Shown here: positions 55,345 to 64,000 of the stretch, piece after piece
Layout of the letters: each line of letters opens with the position of its first letter
Position numbering within the stretch: the stretch's first letter is position 1
DNA from: KBS-96 sp963722585
GTDB taxonomy: Bacteria; Acidobacteriota; Terriglobia; Bryobacterales; Bryobacteraceae
DNA length: 64,000 nt
Assembly: GCA_963722585.1 (NCBI GenBank)
Contig: CAVRNU010000018.1
Location: 1-64,000, forward strand
Reading direction: 5' to 3'
Notes under the pieces: generated by a model
The model's database searches: none
What the model saw: only the letters and a program-made list of their open reading frames with translations
What the model was told of the DNA's origin: nothing
Made by a program: the position numbers and the translations under genes

Positions 55345-55575
55345 AGTAAGTACCACGTTTCTCCCGCATCGAATCGCCGCGCATTTCGAGGCGATGTGCA
55401 TTGTGAACCAGTCGGCCGAGGATGCCGTCGGCGCGAGGGATCGCGAGATCGCGGAACAGTCCCGCCGATCCCATGTAGAGCGTCAAGTAACCGTCGTCAG
55501 GGACGCCTTCTGAGCGAGAGCAGGTCACAAGCAACAAAGCTTTTGCCGACGCCAGTCGAATCAGCTACATAATGC
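55345..55575 (-). pseudogene. Degraded istB remnant
   Basis: The minus strand shows STGVGKSFVACDLL at about 55515-55560, a Walker A like that of IstB. After a deletion it shows LTLYMGSAGLFRDLAIPRAD and GILGRLVHNAHRLEMRGDSM with REKRG. Compared with the intact copy at 44613, most of the ATPase core is missing. The 3' end runs into the repeat shared with 6756-7018, which is why that repeat may partly be IS-derived. Confidence 0.65.
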
Positions 55576-56043
55576 AGATCGTTTTTGAAACGGTAACGGT
55601 CTACAACCACCGGCATCCGCTATTCCGACAGACATTCCGTGTTCAGAAATGTTCCGTCCGGAATGGGCATACCTTGCGCTGGGTCGGCCCGTTGTTTCGG
55701 TCGAAGCTCTGGCCGCGCTTCGCGATTTGCTCGACACGCTGCGGGCGCAACCCCAATCCGATATGCATTCGCTGGATCAATCCTCCCCGGAGGGAGTGAA
55801 TGAAGCAGCCAGCGATGCCGCTCAACGGCACTTCGGCTCACAGGGCACGCACAAGCATTCTTCTGGTTAGCGGCAATGCTGAACTTTTTTGCCATTGCGT
55901 GCTGGTTCGTGTTAGGGCGGCGGTTACGATCCAGGCATACTAGTATTTGAAAGCAGATCAACACCGCAGGCGCAGGGGATAAAGCTAAATCAGATTTGTC
56001 CGGAGGGCTAGGGCCGGGCCCTAGTCTTGGACCGTTGGGACAT
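55576..56043. other. Intergenic, no gene recognised
   Basis: About 470 bp between the istB remnant and the sugar porter. A plus frame at 55649-55870 (VSVEALAALRDLLDTLRAQP) looks helical but has no known relative and no clear ribosome site. It may be an old gene fragment. Confidence 0.35.
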
Positions 56044-57437
56044 TTAGGCCGGATGCTTCCAGAAATGCTCGATCTCTTCGAGTGTCCGGCCTTTCGTTTC
56101 CGGCGGTACTCGCCAAATGAACAGGAAGCTGATTAGTGAGATGCCAGCGTAAAGCAAGAAAGTCCCAGCCGCACCGATAGCGCTCACAAGGGTCAAGAAC
56201 GTGGAGGTCAGCAATAGACAGGCAAGCCACAAACTGACGGTCGCAACTGCCATTGCCCGCCCACGGACTCGTGTCGGAAACAGTTCCGCCATGAGAACCC
56301 AGACACCTGGCCCCATTCCAACACCGAAACTAAAGACGTAGCAGAGAATAGCGGCCAGAATCGACGCGATGGGCTGCGGCGTCATACGAAACGCAAAACC
56401 CATCCATGTCAATGAAGCGACCATTCCCGCACAGGAAGCGAGCAGGAGCGGTTTGCGGCCAAGTCTATCGATGACCGCCATGGCCACGAGCGTAGCAATT
56501 GCATTCACCACGCCGACACCGACATTCATGCCGATGGCCCCCGCAGCACTGCGTTCGCCCACTTGCTCGTGGAAAAGAATTGCATCGTAATAGAGCACCG
56601 TATTGACGCCCGTGATCTGCTGCAGTACGGCCAACGTCACGGCAATGATCAGCGGTAAGCGTACGCCTGGCTTCAACAGTTCGAGTAGCGATCCGGCCTC
56701 CTCCTGGAGCGTGCGCCGGATCTCGGCGCATTGAGCGAGCGCATGAGCTTGGCCAGACATTCGCGCGAGAATACGCAAGGCTTCGGGTTCGCGATTCTCT
56801 TTGATTAGCCAGCGCGGGCTCTCGGGCACAAATAATAGCGCTATCGCCAGAGCCGCAGCTGGTACGGCGGCTGCGGCGAACATCCAACGCCAGCCATTCG
56901 GGCCTGTAGCGGCAAACGCCCAATTCACTAAATAGGCAAGCAGAATTCCGCTCACAATCGCCAACTGGTTCAAGGTTACGAGGCTGCCTCGCAAATTGGA
57001 TGGCGAGTTCTCGGCAATATACATCGGCGCCAGCATGGACGCGATGCCCGTAGCGACACCTGCGAGAAGTCTGGCCACGATGAACTCACTCACGGAGCGC
57101 GGAAGGGCGGCAGCAACGGACGAAAGCGCGAAGAGTACCGCGGCGGCAATCAGAATCCGCCTCCTTCCGTAATGGTCGCTCACGATGCCTGCACCTGCGG
57201 CCCGATTGCACATCCAACAAGCAATGAGCCGGCGGCGACTTCGGTTTGAAAATCGGTTAAATGGAATTGATCGCGCAGAAAAACGAGGGCGCCATTGATT
57301 ACCGCAATGTCGAACCCAAACAGCAGTCCCGCACAAGCCGCAACGCAAACGATCAGATAAACGTACAGCCTGCTGCCACTGTCATTTGAATCTACCGTTT
57401 CGGGTTCAAGGGACACGTGGTTCGGAATTACACGCAT
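56044..57437 (-). pseudogene. MFS sugar porter, interrupted by one frameshift
   Basis: The first 78 residues, from ATG 57437, give LYVYLIVCVAACAGLLFGFD and IAVINGALVFLRDQFHLT, the first helix of the sugar-porter family. The frame breaks at about 57200 within GSLLVGCAIG. The next frame continues AAGAGIVSDHYGRRRILIAA, PESPRWLIKENREPEALRIL, the ITGVNTVLYYDAILF segment and PETKGRTLEEIEHFW, all signature motifs. One base appears to be lost. Restored, it would be a ~460-residue, 12-helix proton-coupled hexose transporter. The start overlaps the DeoR stop by 10 bp. It may be a true inactivation or a sequencing error. Confidence 0.85.
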
Positions 57438-58216
57438 TTCATTTCGATTCCCCGGGCTTGATATGCTTCGACCACAGACTGCGGAATATTGGTGTCGGTG
57501 ATGATCAGATCCACGTCGGATAGTTTTCCAAAGACATGGTGGGCTAGTTTGCCGAACTTGCTATGATCCGCGATCACTACTTTCCGCGTGGCTTGCTGAA
57601 TCATTGCCGAGTTCAACGCCGCTTCTTCGAGATAGTGGGTCATCAGCCCCCGGTCGATGTCTAAGGCATCAACGCCGATGAACAATATGTCGAAAACCAT
57701 TTGTTGCACTGCGTGAATGGCTTGTGGGCCGACGAGCGAAAACCAGTTGCGGTGTAGCTGTCCGCCGGTTACGATGACGCTGATGTTCGGGCGTCCACTA
57801 AGTTCCATGGCTACATTCACGGTATTTGTGGCAACCGTCACTCTGCGATCCACCAAGATGCTCCGGGCTACCTGCGTGGTAGTCGTGCCGGCCGTAAATG
57901 CCACCATCTGTCCGTCCTCAATCAGTTCGGCGGCTGCAACCCCGATGCGGCGTTTCTCCTCTGCATGCTGTTCAATCTGCCCCTGAAATGTCAGGTCGTG
58001 TTTGAAGGGCTCGTAGAGCAGCGGTTCGAGCGGAATAGCACCGCCATGAGTTCTCCGCAGCCCGCCTGAGCGCTGCAAGCCGGTGAGGTCCCGCCGTACG
58101 GTCGCGACGGACACATTCAATCGGTCCGCAAGTTGCTGAACCGTGATCTTTCCGTTCCGGAGCAGTTCGGTTTGAATGGCTTGTAAGCGGTTACCGACTT
58201 TATTGCTTCGCTTCAT
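57428..58216 (-). CDS. DeoR-family transcriptional regulator
   Basis: The 262-residue protein has the DeoR helix-turn-helix (RLQAIQTELLRNGKITVQQL with ADRLNVSVATVRRDLTGLQR, GGLRRTHGGAI). Its sugar-phosphate-binding domain contains FTAGTTTTQVARSI, VIVTGGQLHRNWFSLVGPQA and FIGVDALDIDRGLMTHYLEE. DeoR proteins repress sugar operons and release DNA on binding a phosphorylated sugar. It lies within the leftward operon, between an isomerase and the porter, so it probably controls this operon in response to one of its intermediates. Confidence 0.9.
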   Translation of the reverse strand: MKRSNKVGNRLQAIQTELLRNGKITVQQLADRLNVSVATVRRDLTGLQRSGGLRRTHGGAIPLEPLLYEPFKHDLTFQGQIEQHAEEKRRIGVAAAELIEDGQMVAFTAGTTTTQVARSILVDRRVTVATNTVNVAMELSGRPNISVIVTGGQLHRNWFSLVGPQAIHAVQQMVFDILFIGVDALDIDRGLMTHYLEEAALNSAMIQQATRKVVIADHSKFGKLAHHVFGKLSDVDLIITDTNIPQSVVEAYQARGIEMKCV

Positions 58217-58247
58217 CCTTCCCTCATTAGCTCAGTACAGAACGACT

Positions 58248-59027
58248 TCACGGTACAAAGTCATTCCATAAATTCTCGAAGCGTCCCGGCTTCGACACCC
58301 ACTGGAACCGGTCCGGATCGTGTCTTAGCTGTTCATAGAGCCGCTCTTTGCCGTCCACGCCAAATTCGGCATACGAGCGTGGCAACTTTCTTTCGAGTTT
58401 GACGGATCGATAAGCCGGATTGGCCACCCACGCGAGTTCGCCCTCAGTAGTAACTAGTGCATACCAGGCTAACCCCTTCCTCGCGCGTAGTTGTTGATAT
58501 TCAAAGCCGTACTCGCGGTCGCAAAGCGCGCCAAACGTTAGAGGATGATGCCTGTCCGCGCTGACGGTAGCATGCGCCCATCGCGGCGGCACCAAAATCT
58601 TTTCGCCCGGACCAGCTTCGACCGCGTACACGCGGCCCGGTTCGTCCGCCGAATGCTCTTGCATCACGACGACCGCGCGCCCGCTCCAGATCTCGTATAA
58701 TTCCGGCGGCGACCAACCACTGTGCGAGGAAACACGGTGAATGTGCCCTTGGCTGCGCACGGGTTCATCGCCAAGTTTGCCAGCAGCGTACGTAACAACC
58801 CCGAACAGCAGCATCCGGTTTACCAGCTCTTCGCGATCGGCGCGACGCGCAACATCCATTGCAATTGCGTATACCGGGTCCGGGCCGTCACAATTCGGGT
58901 CGAGCAAGCAAGCGCGTATCGAGCCGAGCGTGCGTAGCTCCGGCTCAGGACCGATGACATCTGTTCCATATTTGAATCCCAGCGGGTTTTCGCAAACCGC
59001 GATATCCAGAGCCGGTTCAAACTGCAT
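58248..59027 (-). CDS. Cupin-type phosphoglucose isomerase (larger paralogue)
   Basis: The 259-residue protein carries the cupin phosphoglucose isomerase blocks: RSQGHIHRVSSHSGWSPPEL with YEIWSGRAVVVMQEHS (metal-ligand histidines and Glu) and EKILVPPRWAHATVSAD for the last histidine. These enzymes interconvert aldose and ketose 6-phosphates using a metal in a beta-barrel. The extra N- and C-terminal segments make it longer than the ~190-residue archaeal type. Its start overlaps the mannose-6-phosphate isomerase-like gene by 11 bp. A second, shorter homologue starts the operon. Confidence 0.75.
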   Translation of the reverse strand: MQFEPALDIAVCENPLGFKYGTDVIGPEPELRTLGSIRACLLDPNCDGPDPVYAIAMDVARRADREELVNRMLLFGVVTYAAGKLGDEPVRSQGHIHRVSSHSGWSPPELYEIWSGRAVVVMQEHSADEPGRVYAVEAGPGEKILVPPRWAHATVSADRHHPLTFGALCDREYGFEYQQLRARKGLAWYALVTTEGELAWVANPAYRSVKLERKLPRSYAEFGVDGKERLYEQLRHDPDRFQWVSKPGRFENLWNDFVP

Positions 59028-60762
59028 TCACGCCTGTCCTTACGGATGCCTGGATCGTGGCGCACTGCCCAGGGCGGCGCGGGCAAGTCGTATACGCACC
59101 TGCCGCGGCCGGAACAATAAACGTTTCGGCATAGTGAATCGTATAAGGATCGAATGCGTTGGTTGGACTTCCTACCGTAATGGCTTCTCCTTCTACTAAG
59201 TTCAAAACGTGAACGCCGCCGTGCGTATGATGCTTTACCGGAGCACTGAACCAGTGCCGCCTGGTTTCGATGAACTCACGCTCGTGCAAACCGGTGCGTT
59301 CCTCGCGCGGATATGCTCCATCCCGAACCGGCGTTACGCGATTGATCAAATGCGTTTCGACCCAGTCGCGATCGCGATCCCACTGGATGTTCGCGAGTCC
59401 ATGATCAAGATGTACCGGACGCGGTTCTCCATCCAGGCCGGGACGATCCCAATCCCAGAGCTTGAAAGTAAAGATGTATGGAGTAGCGCTAATCTCGAGC
59501 ACCATACTGTTTCGCCCGGAGCAGTGAATTGTGCCGGCGGGAATCAAAAAATGATCGTGCTTCTTGGCCGGCCACTTGTTTACGTACTGCTCGACGTTGA
59601 AGCCATCTCCGGCAGTCTGAGCCGCGCGCAAATCCTCCGCCATCCGCCTTCTATCGATGCCCGGCTTAAGCCCCAAGTAAACGCATGCGTCCGGCGCAGC
59701 ATCCAGCAGATAATAGCTTTCATCCTGCGTGTAAGCCATTCCGAAGCGATCGTAAATGTACTCGGTCAACGGATGCACTTGCAGTGACAAGTTGCCGCCC
59801 TGCATCGTGTCCAAGAAGTCGAAGCGAATGGGGAACTCTGTTCCAAAGCGTGCATGAACGGCATCGCCTAATAGTTCCCGAGGGTGCTGGAAAACCAGGT
59901 TTATCGAAGGAGTTTCCATTACCATTCCCTCAAGGTTCAGCAGAAGACTGTTCTCCTCGGGAACACAATCGAAACACCACGCGTAATTCGGTTCGTGGTC
60001 TGGAAGACCGCAGACGTGCCGCATCCACTGCCCTCCCCACGGTCCTGGATCAAAGAACGGTTTTACTCGGAACGGGCGTTTGACTACAGCGGCCAAAGCA
60101 CTTCGGTAATCGTGGCCGGTGACCATCTTGGGATCGTCCGCAACAGTCGTATCGAGCAGATAATCGACGCGGCTCCACAGATCTTTCTTTAAGCGGTCGG
60201 CAGCACGCCAATCGATAAAGAAGCCACGTTTGTATTTGAGCGAAGGCCGCTCGTTCTCATTTGCGGCCCCGAGATTTCCGATTGTCCTTGCGCGCTGGCG
60301 TAACTGGATTTCCCATCGCGGCAGGTCCGCATAGATCAGAAGGTCTGGCCCAGGGACAGCCAGTGCGGCACCGGTACCCAGTATGATAACGGCGCAGGAA
60401 TTCGCGGCGATTTCGCAACGAAGCGCTGCGAGGCATGTGCAATTGAAGAAATCAGCAATGCGCATGCCGGATATGCGGCCGAATACCGGGTCGTCCGTCA
60501 AATCGCGAGCGACTATCGCTTCAATTTCAGCCGGTTTGAGAAGAACGGAGCGCGTTCTGAACAACCGTGCTTGCGGCAACGATGTGGTGATTGCCTCGGC
60601 GATCTCCTCTTCGAAAACTCCCGGGTAGCACTCAATCGCGACGCTTCGCGCGCCGCGTTCGAGCTCGCCGCGCACGCATTCCGTTATGTTGCGCCAACCG
60701 CGCCATGTTCCCTGTGGCGCGGGAACGGAAACCGACGGTTCCTTGTCATATTCGTAATTCAT
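59017..60762 (-). CDS. Class I mannose-6-phosphate isomerase-like protein with N-terminal extension
   Basis: The 581-residue protein has a C-terminal ManA-type double cupin: GPWGGQWMRHV, GNLSLQVHPLTEYIYDRFG with the Q-x-H metal ligands, DESYYLLDA, and HDHFLIPAGTIHCSGRNSMV. The first ~200 residues (CAVIILGTGAALAVPG, DLLIYADLPRWEIQLRQR) resemble a degenerate uridine-kinase-like domain seen in long class I isomerases; no intact Walker A is visible. It should interconvert mannose or a related aldose 6-phosphate and the ketose. It overlaps both neighbours, so co-translation in the operon is likely. Confidence 0.8.
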   Translation of the reverse strand: MNYEYDKEPSVSVPAPQGTWRGWRNITECVRGELERGARSVAIECYPGVFEEEIAEAITTSLPQARLFRTRSVLLKPAEIEAIVARDLTDDPVFGRISGMRIADFFNCTCLAALRCEIAANSCAVIILGTGAALAVPGPDLLIYADLPRWEIQLRQRARTIGNLGAANENERPSLKYKRGFFIDWRAADRLKKDLWSRVDYLLDTTVADDPKMVTGHDYRSALAAVVKRPFRVKPFFDPGPWGGQWMRHVCGLPDHEPNYAWCFDCVPEENSLLLNLEGMVMETPSINLVFQHPRELLGDAVHARFGTEFPIRFDFLDTMQGGNLSLQVHPLTEYIYDRFGMAYTQDESYYLLDAAPDACVYLGLKPGIDRRRMAEDLRAAQTAGDGFNVEQYVNKWPAKKHDHFLIPAGTIHCSGRNSMVLEISATPYIFTFKLWDWDRPGLDGEPRPVHLDHGLANIQWDRDRDWVETHLINRVTPVRDGAYPREERTGLHEREFIETRRHWFSAPVKHHTHGGVHVLNLVEGEAITVGSPTNAFDPYTIHYAETFIVPAAAGAYTTCPRRPGQCATIQASVRTGVNAV

Positions 60763-61691
60763 GCGCTTCCGTCAAATAATGCTGATCCGGCAAACAAAGA
60801 TGCTTCATCGCCCAACTCTGCCTTTCGGAGTATGACTTTGCCCCATGGCGTCCAGGCGTGGCGGTCAATATAGGCCGAAACGGCAGGAAAGATGCTTTCG
60901 GCCGCCGACATTACAGCGCCTCCGAAGACAATCACTTCGGGATCATAAGCGTGAATCCAAGAAACCGCGGCCGCAGCCCATACCTGTAGACATCGCTTAC
61001 GGATAGCCAGCGCACAAGGATCGCCGGCATCGGCGAGCGAGAATACGTCTTTAAACGTGACGTGCCGCAGATTCGCCAGTGCACTGGCTGCGTATGCCGG
61101 ATGCTCGCGGCAAATGCCATCCAAGGCTGAGGTAGATGCTTCAGCCTCGACGCAGCCCACGTTTCCGCACGAGCAAAGATGCCCCTCGAGGCTGCAACCG
61201 AAGTGCCCCAGCAGGCAACCTGCCTGGGAGTGCTTACCGCGGAGAATCCTGCCATCGATCATCGCAGCGCCGCCAACACCGGTCCCGAGGACGATCATCA
61301 CTACATCGTCGAAGCTCCGGGCTGCCCCCGCGGCCCACTCGCCTAGAAGCGCAGTACGAGCATCGTTTTCCATTCGAAGTTGCAATCCGAAGCGTGTCAG
61401 TGCCCATTCCGGCAAGTTGATACTCGGAGCGTCATAATATCAGCCGTTTGTCTGGATGATGCGCCCGGCGACGCCATCGACGATGCCGCAAAAACTGAAC
61501 GCAATGCCCTCGCAATGTTTGTTGCTCGCGTGCGCCAGTAAGCCGCAGATTGAATCCTCAAGCCGCGGCAACAAAGCGGCCAGCGAAGCGTTGTCTGAAA
61601 TAGGAATGTTCTGCTTCGCAAGCAGCGTGCTCCCACTCACTAGGCCGCACGCAGCGTGACTCCCGCCAAGATCGATCCCGATGTATGTCAT
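60759..61691 (-). pseudogene. ROK-family sugar kinase interrupted by one in-frame TGA
   Basis: One frame of 311 codons runs from ATG 61691 to 60759 with a single TGA at 61440-61442: GRIIQTNG-stop-YYDAPSINLPEWAL. Intact ROK kinases usually have Lys or Arg at this point, so CGA-to-TGA is a simple explanation. The N-terminus has GIDLGGSHAACGLV (phosphate loop). After the stop come MENDARTALLGEW (catalytic Asp), VMIVLGTGVGGAAMIDGRIL and the zinc motif CSCGNVGCVEAEAS. ROK kinases phosphorylate glucose, fructose, allose or mannose. It overlaps the upstream isomerase stop (TGATG) and the downstream gene start by 4 bp. Confidence 0.85.
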
Positions 61692-62257
61692 CAGTCGGTA
61701 ACTAGACGCGGCTCCCCATCTATCTTCCGTAGCCGGCCGGTGAACCCGTGCTTCTCAATGGATTCGTAATCGTGTCCGGCATCGCTGGGCCAGCATGCAA
61801 AAAAACAAAGCGGCGTATCGGCAACATTGGCTACGCGATGGGCTGTTCCGCCAGGAATGTAATTCACCCTGCCGGGCTTCATCTGCTCCATCCGCGTCTT
61901 CCAGTCTTCGGTCATCAGGATGAGGGCGCCTGTTCCTCGCACCGTAACGTAATACTCAGCCCGATTCCGCACCGCGTGGAAATGTCCTCTGGTAAGAAAG
62001 TATTCGTCCCCAACCATACCGGGTTCAACGACTGTCGTACCCCAGAAAAGTCCCCCTTCGAGACCGTCCGCAACGGGCTGATATAGCTGAACGGAATAGA
62101 CAACCAGCGTGGGATCCATTCTTCCGTAGGCCTCTTTGTCGCGAAAAATGCCCCGCAAATCTCCCAGAGTACGCCTGAGTTCCCAGATTTTATCGCCTCT
62201 CAGGATCCCCGTCTGGAGGTCCTGAAGAACGTTGGCCGGTTGCATGCGCTTAATCAC
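61691..62257 (-). CDS. Cupin-type phosphoglucose isomerase (short paralogue)
   Basis: The 188-residue protein matches the compact archaeal/bacterial cupin phosphoglucose isomerase: PGMVGDEYFLTRGHFHAVRN with RAEYYVTVRGTGALILM (two metal histidines and Glu) and GRVNYIPGGTAHRVANVADT with the last histidine. It is the first gene of the leftward operon; the divergent Oar-like receptor starts 332 bp away. Two isomerases of this type in one operon suggest two different sugar phosphates or a heteromer. Confidence 0.85.
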   Translation of the reverse strand: MIKRMQPANVLQDLQTGILRGDKIWELRRTLGDLRGIFRDKEAYGRMDPTLVVYSVQLYQPVADGLEGGLFWGTTVVEPGMVGDEYFLTRGHFHAVRNRAEYYVTVRGTGALILMTEDWKTRMEQMKPGRVNYIPGGTAHRVANVADTPLCFFACWPSDAGHDYESIEKHGFTGRLRKIDGEPRLVTD

Positions 62258-62479
62258 CAGAGTACGTAGATAACGGCCCGCAAGTCAAAGCATAAATGAG
62301 CAAATCGGCTAGAAACAATCATTTTAATGCGCGAATTGAAGGAATGTACTACCTCCTGACGGTCCAGTACGAAGAGTTGCGTGCAACGGATCCGCGGCGT
62401 TCCAAGCCTGGCTATTGGCGGTTTAGGCAATAAACCAGCAACAGAATGATTGCTTAGCGGCCTTACAATCACAATCCCG

Positions 62480-62508
62480 TTGACAGAGGATTATATACCT
62501 GTTAAAGT
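62480..62508 (+). promoter_or_regulatory. Sigma-70-type promoter candidate for the third receptor gene
   Basis: TTGACA at 62480-62485 is followed by 17 bp and TAAAGT at 62503-62508 (4 of 6 matches to TATAAT). It lies about 80 bp ahead of the receptor start at 62590 in the 332-bp divergent region. AATGATTG occurs twice in that region (62443-62450, and in complement near 62318-62325), which could be part of a DeoR site, but the match is short. Confidence 0.4.
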
Positions 62509-62589
62509 CCTGCGTAAGCGGCTTCAGGATTGGATGACCAGTTCCTTGGCGCGAATGGCTGATTCGACCCCTGTTGGGAGGACCTAACC

Positions 62590-64000
62590 ATGATGAGAGT
62601 AGTCCTCATTGGCCTTTTTGCGGTTTGTTTTTGCATTCGACCCACGTTTGTGCAAGCGGTCTCCGGAGCCATCAACGGTTATGTCACCGACTCGTCCGGC
62701 GCTCCGGTTCCGAACGCAAGCGTGGTGATTGTCAACGAACAGACCGGCGTAGAAAACAAAACTTCTACCGACGCTTCCGGCTTCTATAACGTCACCAACC
62801 TGGTTCCTGGGCAGTACTCAATTTCAGTGGATCAGAAAGGCTTTGCAAAGTACGTGCAGAGTCACATAACCCTGAACGTGGACGCAACCGTTCGAGCCGA
62901 TGCGAAGCTGCAGGTAGGAACTATGTCGCAGACGGTTGTTGTGGCTGCCGGCGCCGAGCTGCTGCAGACCGAAAAGAGCGACGTATCTCAAACATTCGCC
63001 CAATCCCAACTTGCGAGCTTGCCCTTGATCAACAGGAATCTTACGAACTTGTACGCCGATATTCCGGGCGCTGTGGTCGACACATTTCAAATGGGAGCCG
63101 GCGAAAATCCACAGGGCAGCAATCGAGTCTATATCAACGGCACTTGGTCTGGAGCTCAGGAGTTCATTTTAGACGGGATTACGGACGTAGCTTATGGGTT
63201 CAGCGGGATTCAGATCATCAATCCTCCAGTAGATTCCATACAAGAATTGAAGATGACAACGGCGGATTATGACCCGGAATTCGGGAACACCGCCGGGATG
63301 GTTGCGCAGTACGTCACTAAGTCGGGAACGAACGACCTTCACGGTTCGATATTTTATTTCAACCAAAACTCAGACACTTTCGCCGCAGACCCGTTAACGG
63401 AAAAGATTGCGGGCACCGGACCAAACGGAAAGGGACTAGGCGTCGCGCCCTTCAATTGGAACCAAGGCGGCTTTAGTGTTGGCGGCCCAATAAAAAAGAA
63501 CAAGCTATTCCTGTTCGGCGATTACCAATTGGCGCGCACACTTCAAGGGGCATCGATCATTTCGACTGTTCCGAACAATGCCTTCCGAAGCGGAGACTTT
63601 AGCGCGTTAAGTGCAACCAACCCCATTTACGACCCCACAACGGGCAACGCAGGTGGAAGCGGTCGGCAACTGTTTCCCGGCAATATTATTCCGGCGGGCC
63701 GGATTAGCCCTGTTGCTGTTAACCTTCTCGATCTGCTGCCGAGTCCGAACATAAGCCAGGCGACCGACAACAACTATGTAGGAAACGTAAAAGAACTATT
63801 CAACCAAAACGAGTTTGATTTACGCGGTGACTGGCACATCAGCGACCACGATGCTTTCTTCACGAGATACAGCTTTTTCAGTACTTATCTGGACAATCCA
63901 CCGCTATTTGGACTCGCGGGCGGACCAACGCAGGGGGGCTTAAGCCCTGAAGTTGCCACTTCGCTCAGCCAGGAAGGCGCTTTGAATTACACTCACACGT
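62590..64000 (+). CDS. Oar-like TonB-dependent receptor (partial, C-terminus off window)
   Basis: 470 codons are visible. ATG 62590 follows GGGAGGACC. Signal peptide MRVVLIGLFAVCFCIRPTFV is followed by a carboxypeptidase-regulatory domain (GAINGYVTDSSGAPVPNASV, SGFYNVTNLVPGQYSISV). The plug contains LPLINRNLTNLYADIPGAVV and AGMVAQYVTKSGTNDLHGSI, and the first barrel strands include FSVGGPIKKNKLFLFGDYQL. It is divergent from the sugar-phosphate operon, which suggests that it imports the sugar or oligosaccharide this operon consumes. The sequence is intact up to the window end. Confidence 0.9.
   Translation, partial: MMRVVLIGLFAVCFCIRPTFVQAVSGAINGYVTDSSGAPVPNASVVIVNEQTGVENKTSTDASGFYNVTNLVPGQYSISVDQKGFAKYVQSHITLNVDATVRADAKLQVGTMSQTVVVAAGAELLQTEKSDVSQTFAQSQLASLPLINRNLTNLYADIPGAVVDTFQMGAGENPQGSNRVYINGTWSGAQEFILDGITDVAYGFSGIQIINPPVDSIQELKMTTADYDPEFGNTAGMVAQYVTKSGTNDLHGSIFYFNQNSDTFAADPLTEKIAGTGPNGKGLGVAPFNWNQGGFSVGGPIKKNKLFLFGDYQLARTLQGASIISTVPNNAFRSGDFSALSATNPIYDPTTGNAGGSGRQLFPGNIIPAGRISPVAVNLLDLLPSPNISQATDNNYVGNVKELFNQNEFDLRGDWHISDHDAFFTRYSFFSTYLDNPPLFGLAGGPTQGGLSPEVATSLSQEGALNYTHT

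Larger units (their letters stand above)
53616..55370 (+). repeat. Right copy of the tRNA-Leu-end direct repeat, split by an IS1380-type element
   Basis: 53616-53640 equals 6756-6780 over 25 bp, starting exactly in the T loop. 53641-53786 continues the similarity to 6781-6924. After the inserted element, 55283-55370 resumes at the homologue of 6925-7018 (TTGCCAGTAAGTACCACG is shared by both). Unlike the left copy, no anticodon arm lies upstream. This is the expected look of a displaced attachment-site end, although an IS21-type repeat unit is an alternative. Confidence 0.6.

Noticed and set aside
29376..61442. Reassignment of UGA to an amino acid
   Set aside because: TGA is the normal stop of intact genes here (for example the receptor ending at 22474, the TIR gene at 4901 and istB at 45359), and the codons replaced differ (Trp in one case, probably Arg in others).
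1..64000. CRISPR array, rRNA operon or replication origin
   Set aside because: No regularly spaced repeats, rRNA-like blocks or DnaA-box clusters were seen on reading the window.

Overview
The window looks like a piece of an Acidobacteriota chromosome, closest in gene style to the Solibacter/Bryobacter group. This is inferred from gene content, not from a marker gene. The signs are three Oar-like TonB-dependent receptors with an N-terminal carboxypeptidase-regulatory domain, a DUF1592/DUF1552 pair with CxxCH haem motifs, a CRTAC1-type FG-GAP/UnbV protein, DUF1080, secreted (alpha/alpha)6 glycosidases with Sec or Tat signals, and a family of membrane-anchored regulators.

Layout. 1-6.7 kb: catabolic genes (partial isochorismatase-like hydrolase, enoyl-CoA hydratase family, DUF4331), then a probable defence segment with a TIR-domain protein and a convergent protein with a possible PD-(D/E)XK motif. 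This segment lies between two copies of a small coiled-coil gene. 6.7-9.6 kb: a graveyard with a tRNA-Leu(CAA) 3' fragment, a complete but inactivated IS630-type element, IS630 and istB fragments, a beta-propeller remnant and a MerR remnant. 9.6-16.4 kb: secreted DUF1080, a beta-propeller protein, an aldo/keto reductase remnant and the DUF1592-DUF1552 pair.

16.7-41.8 kb is the most coherent part. Two modules each contain a glycosidase, an Oar-like receptor, a TPR protein and a membrane-anchored regulator. Module A is 16735-26997 (plus a CRTAC1 gene) and module B is 34015-41794. Between them lie two divergent, paralogous hybrid histidine kinases with OB-like sensor repeats; one is interrupted by a single in-frame TGA. 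Module A has a LacI-type palindrome upstream of its glycosidase, and module B has a perfect 10-4-10 inverted repeat between receptor and regulator. I infer two glycan-uptake loci with dedicated transmembrane control.

41.8-56 kb is accessory DNA: a tannase remnant, a BNR-propeller gene, a complete 3.4-kb IS21-type element (TG...CA ends, 5-bp target duplication) with a third ORF, small genes (amidinotransferase, Mth938-like, cupin), a wrecked methyltransferase and an ssb gene behind a hairpin. There is also a second copy of the tRNA-end repeat, split by an IS1380-type element with a target duplication. 56-62.3 kb: a leftward sugar-phosphate operon (two cupin phosphoglucose isomerases, mannose-6-phosphate isomerase, ROK kinase, DeoR regulator, MFS sugar porter), with the kinase and the porter each broken by one small lesion. 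It is divergent from a third Oar-like receptor that runs off the right end.

Pseudogenes are common. Three otherwise intact genes carry single in-frame TGA codons. TGA is also the normal stop of neighbouring genes, so these are best read as nonsense mutations or assembly errors.
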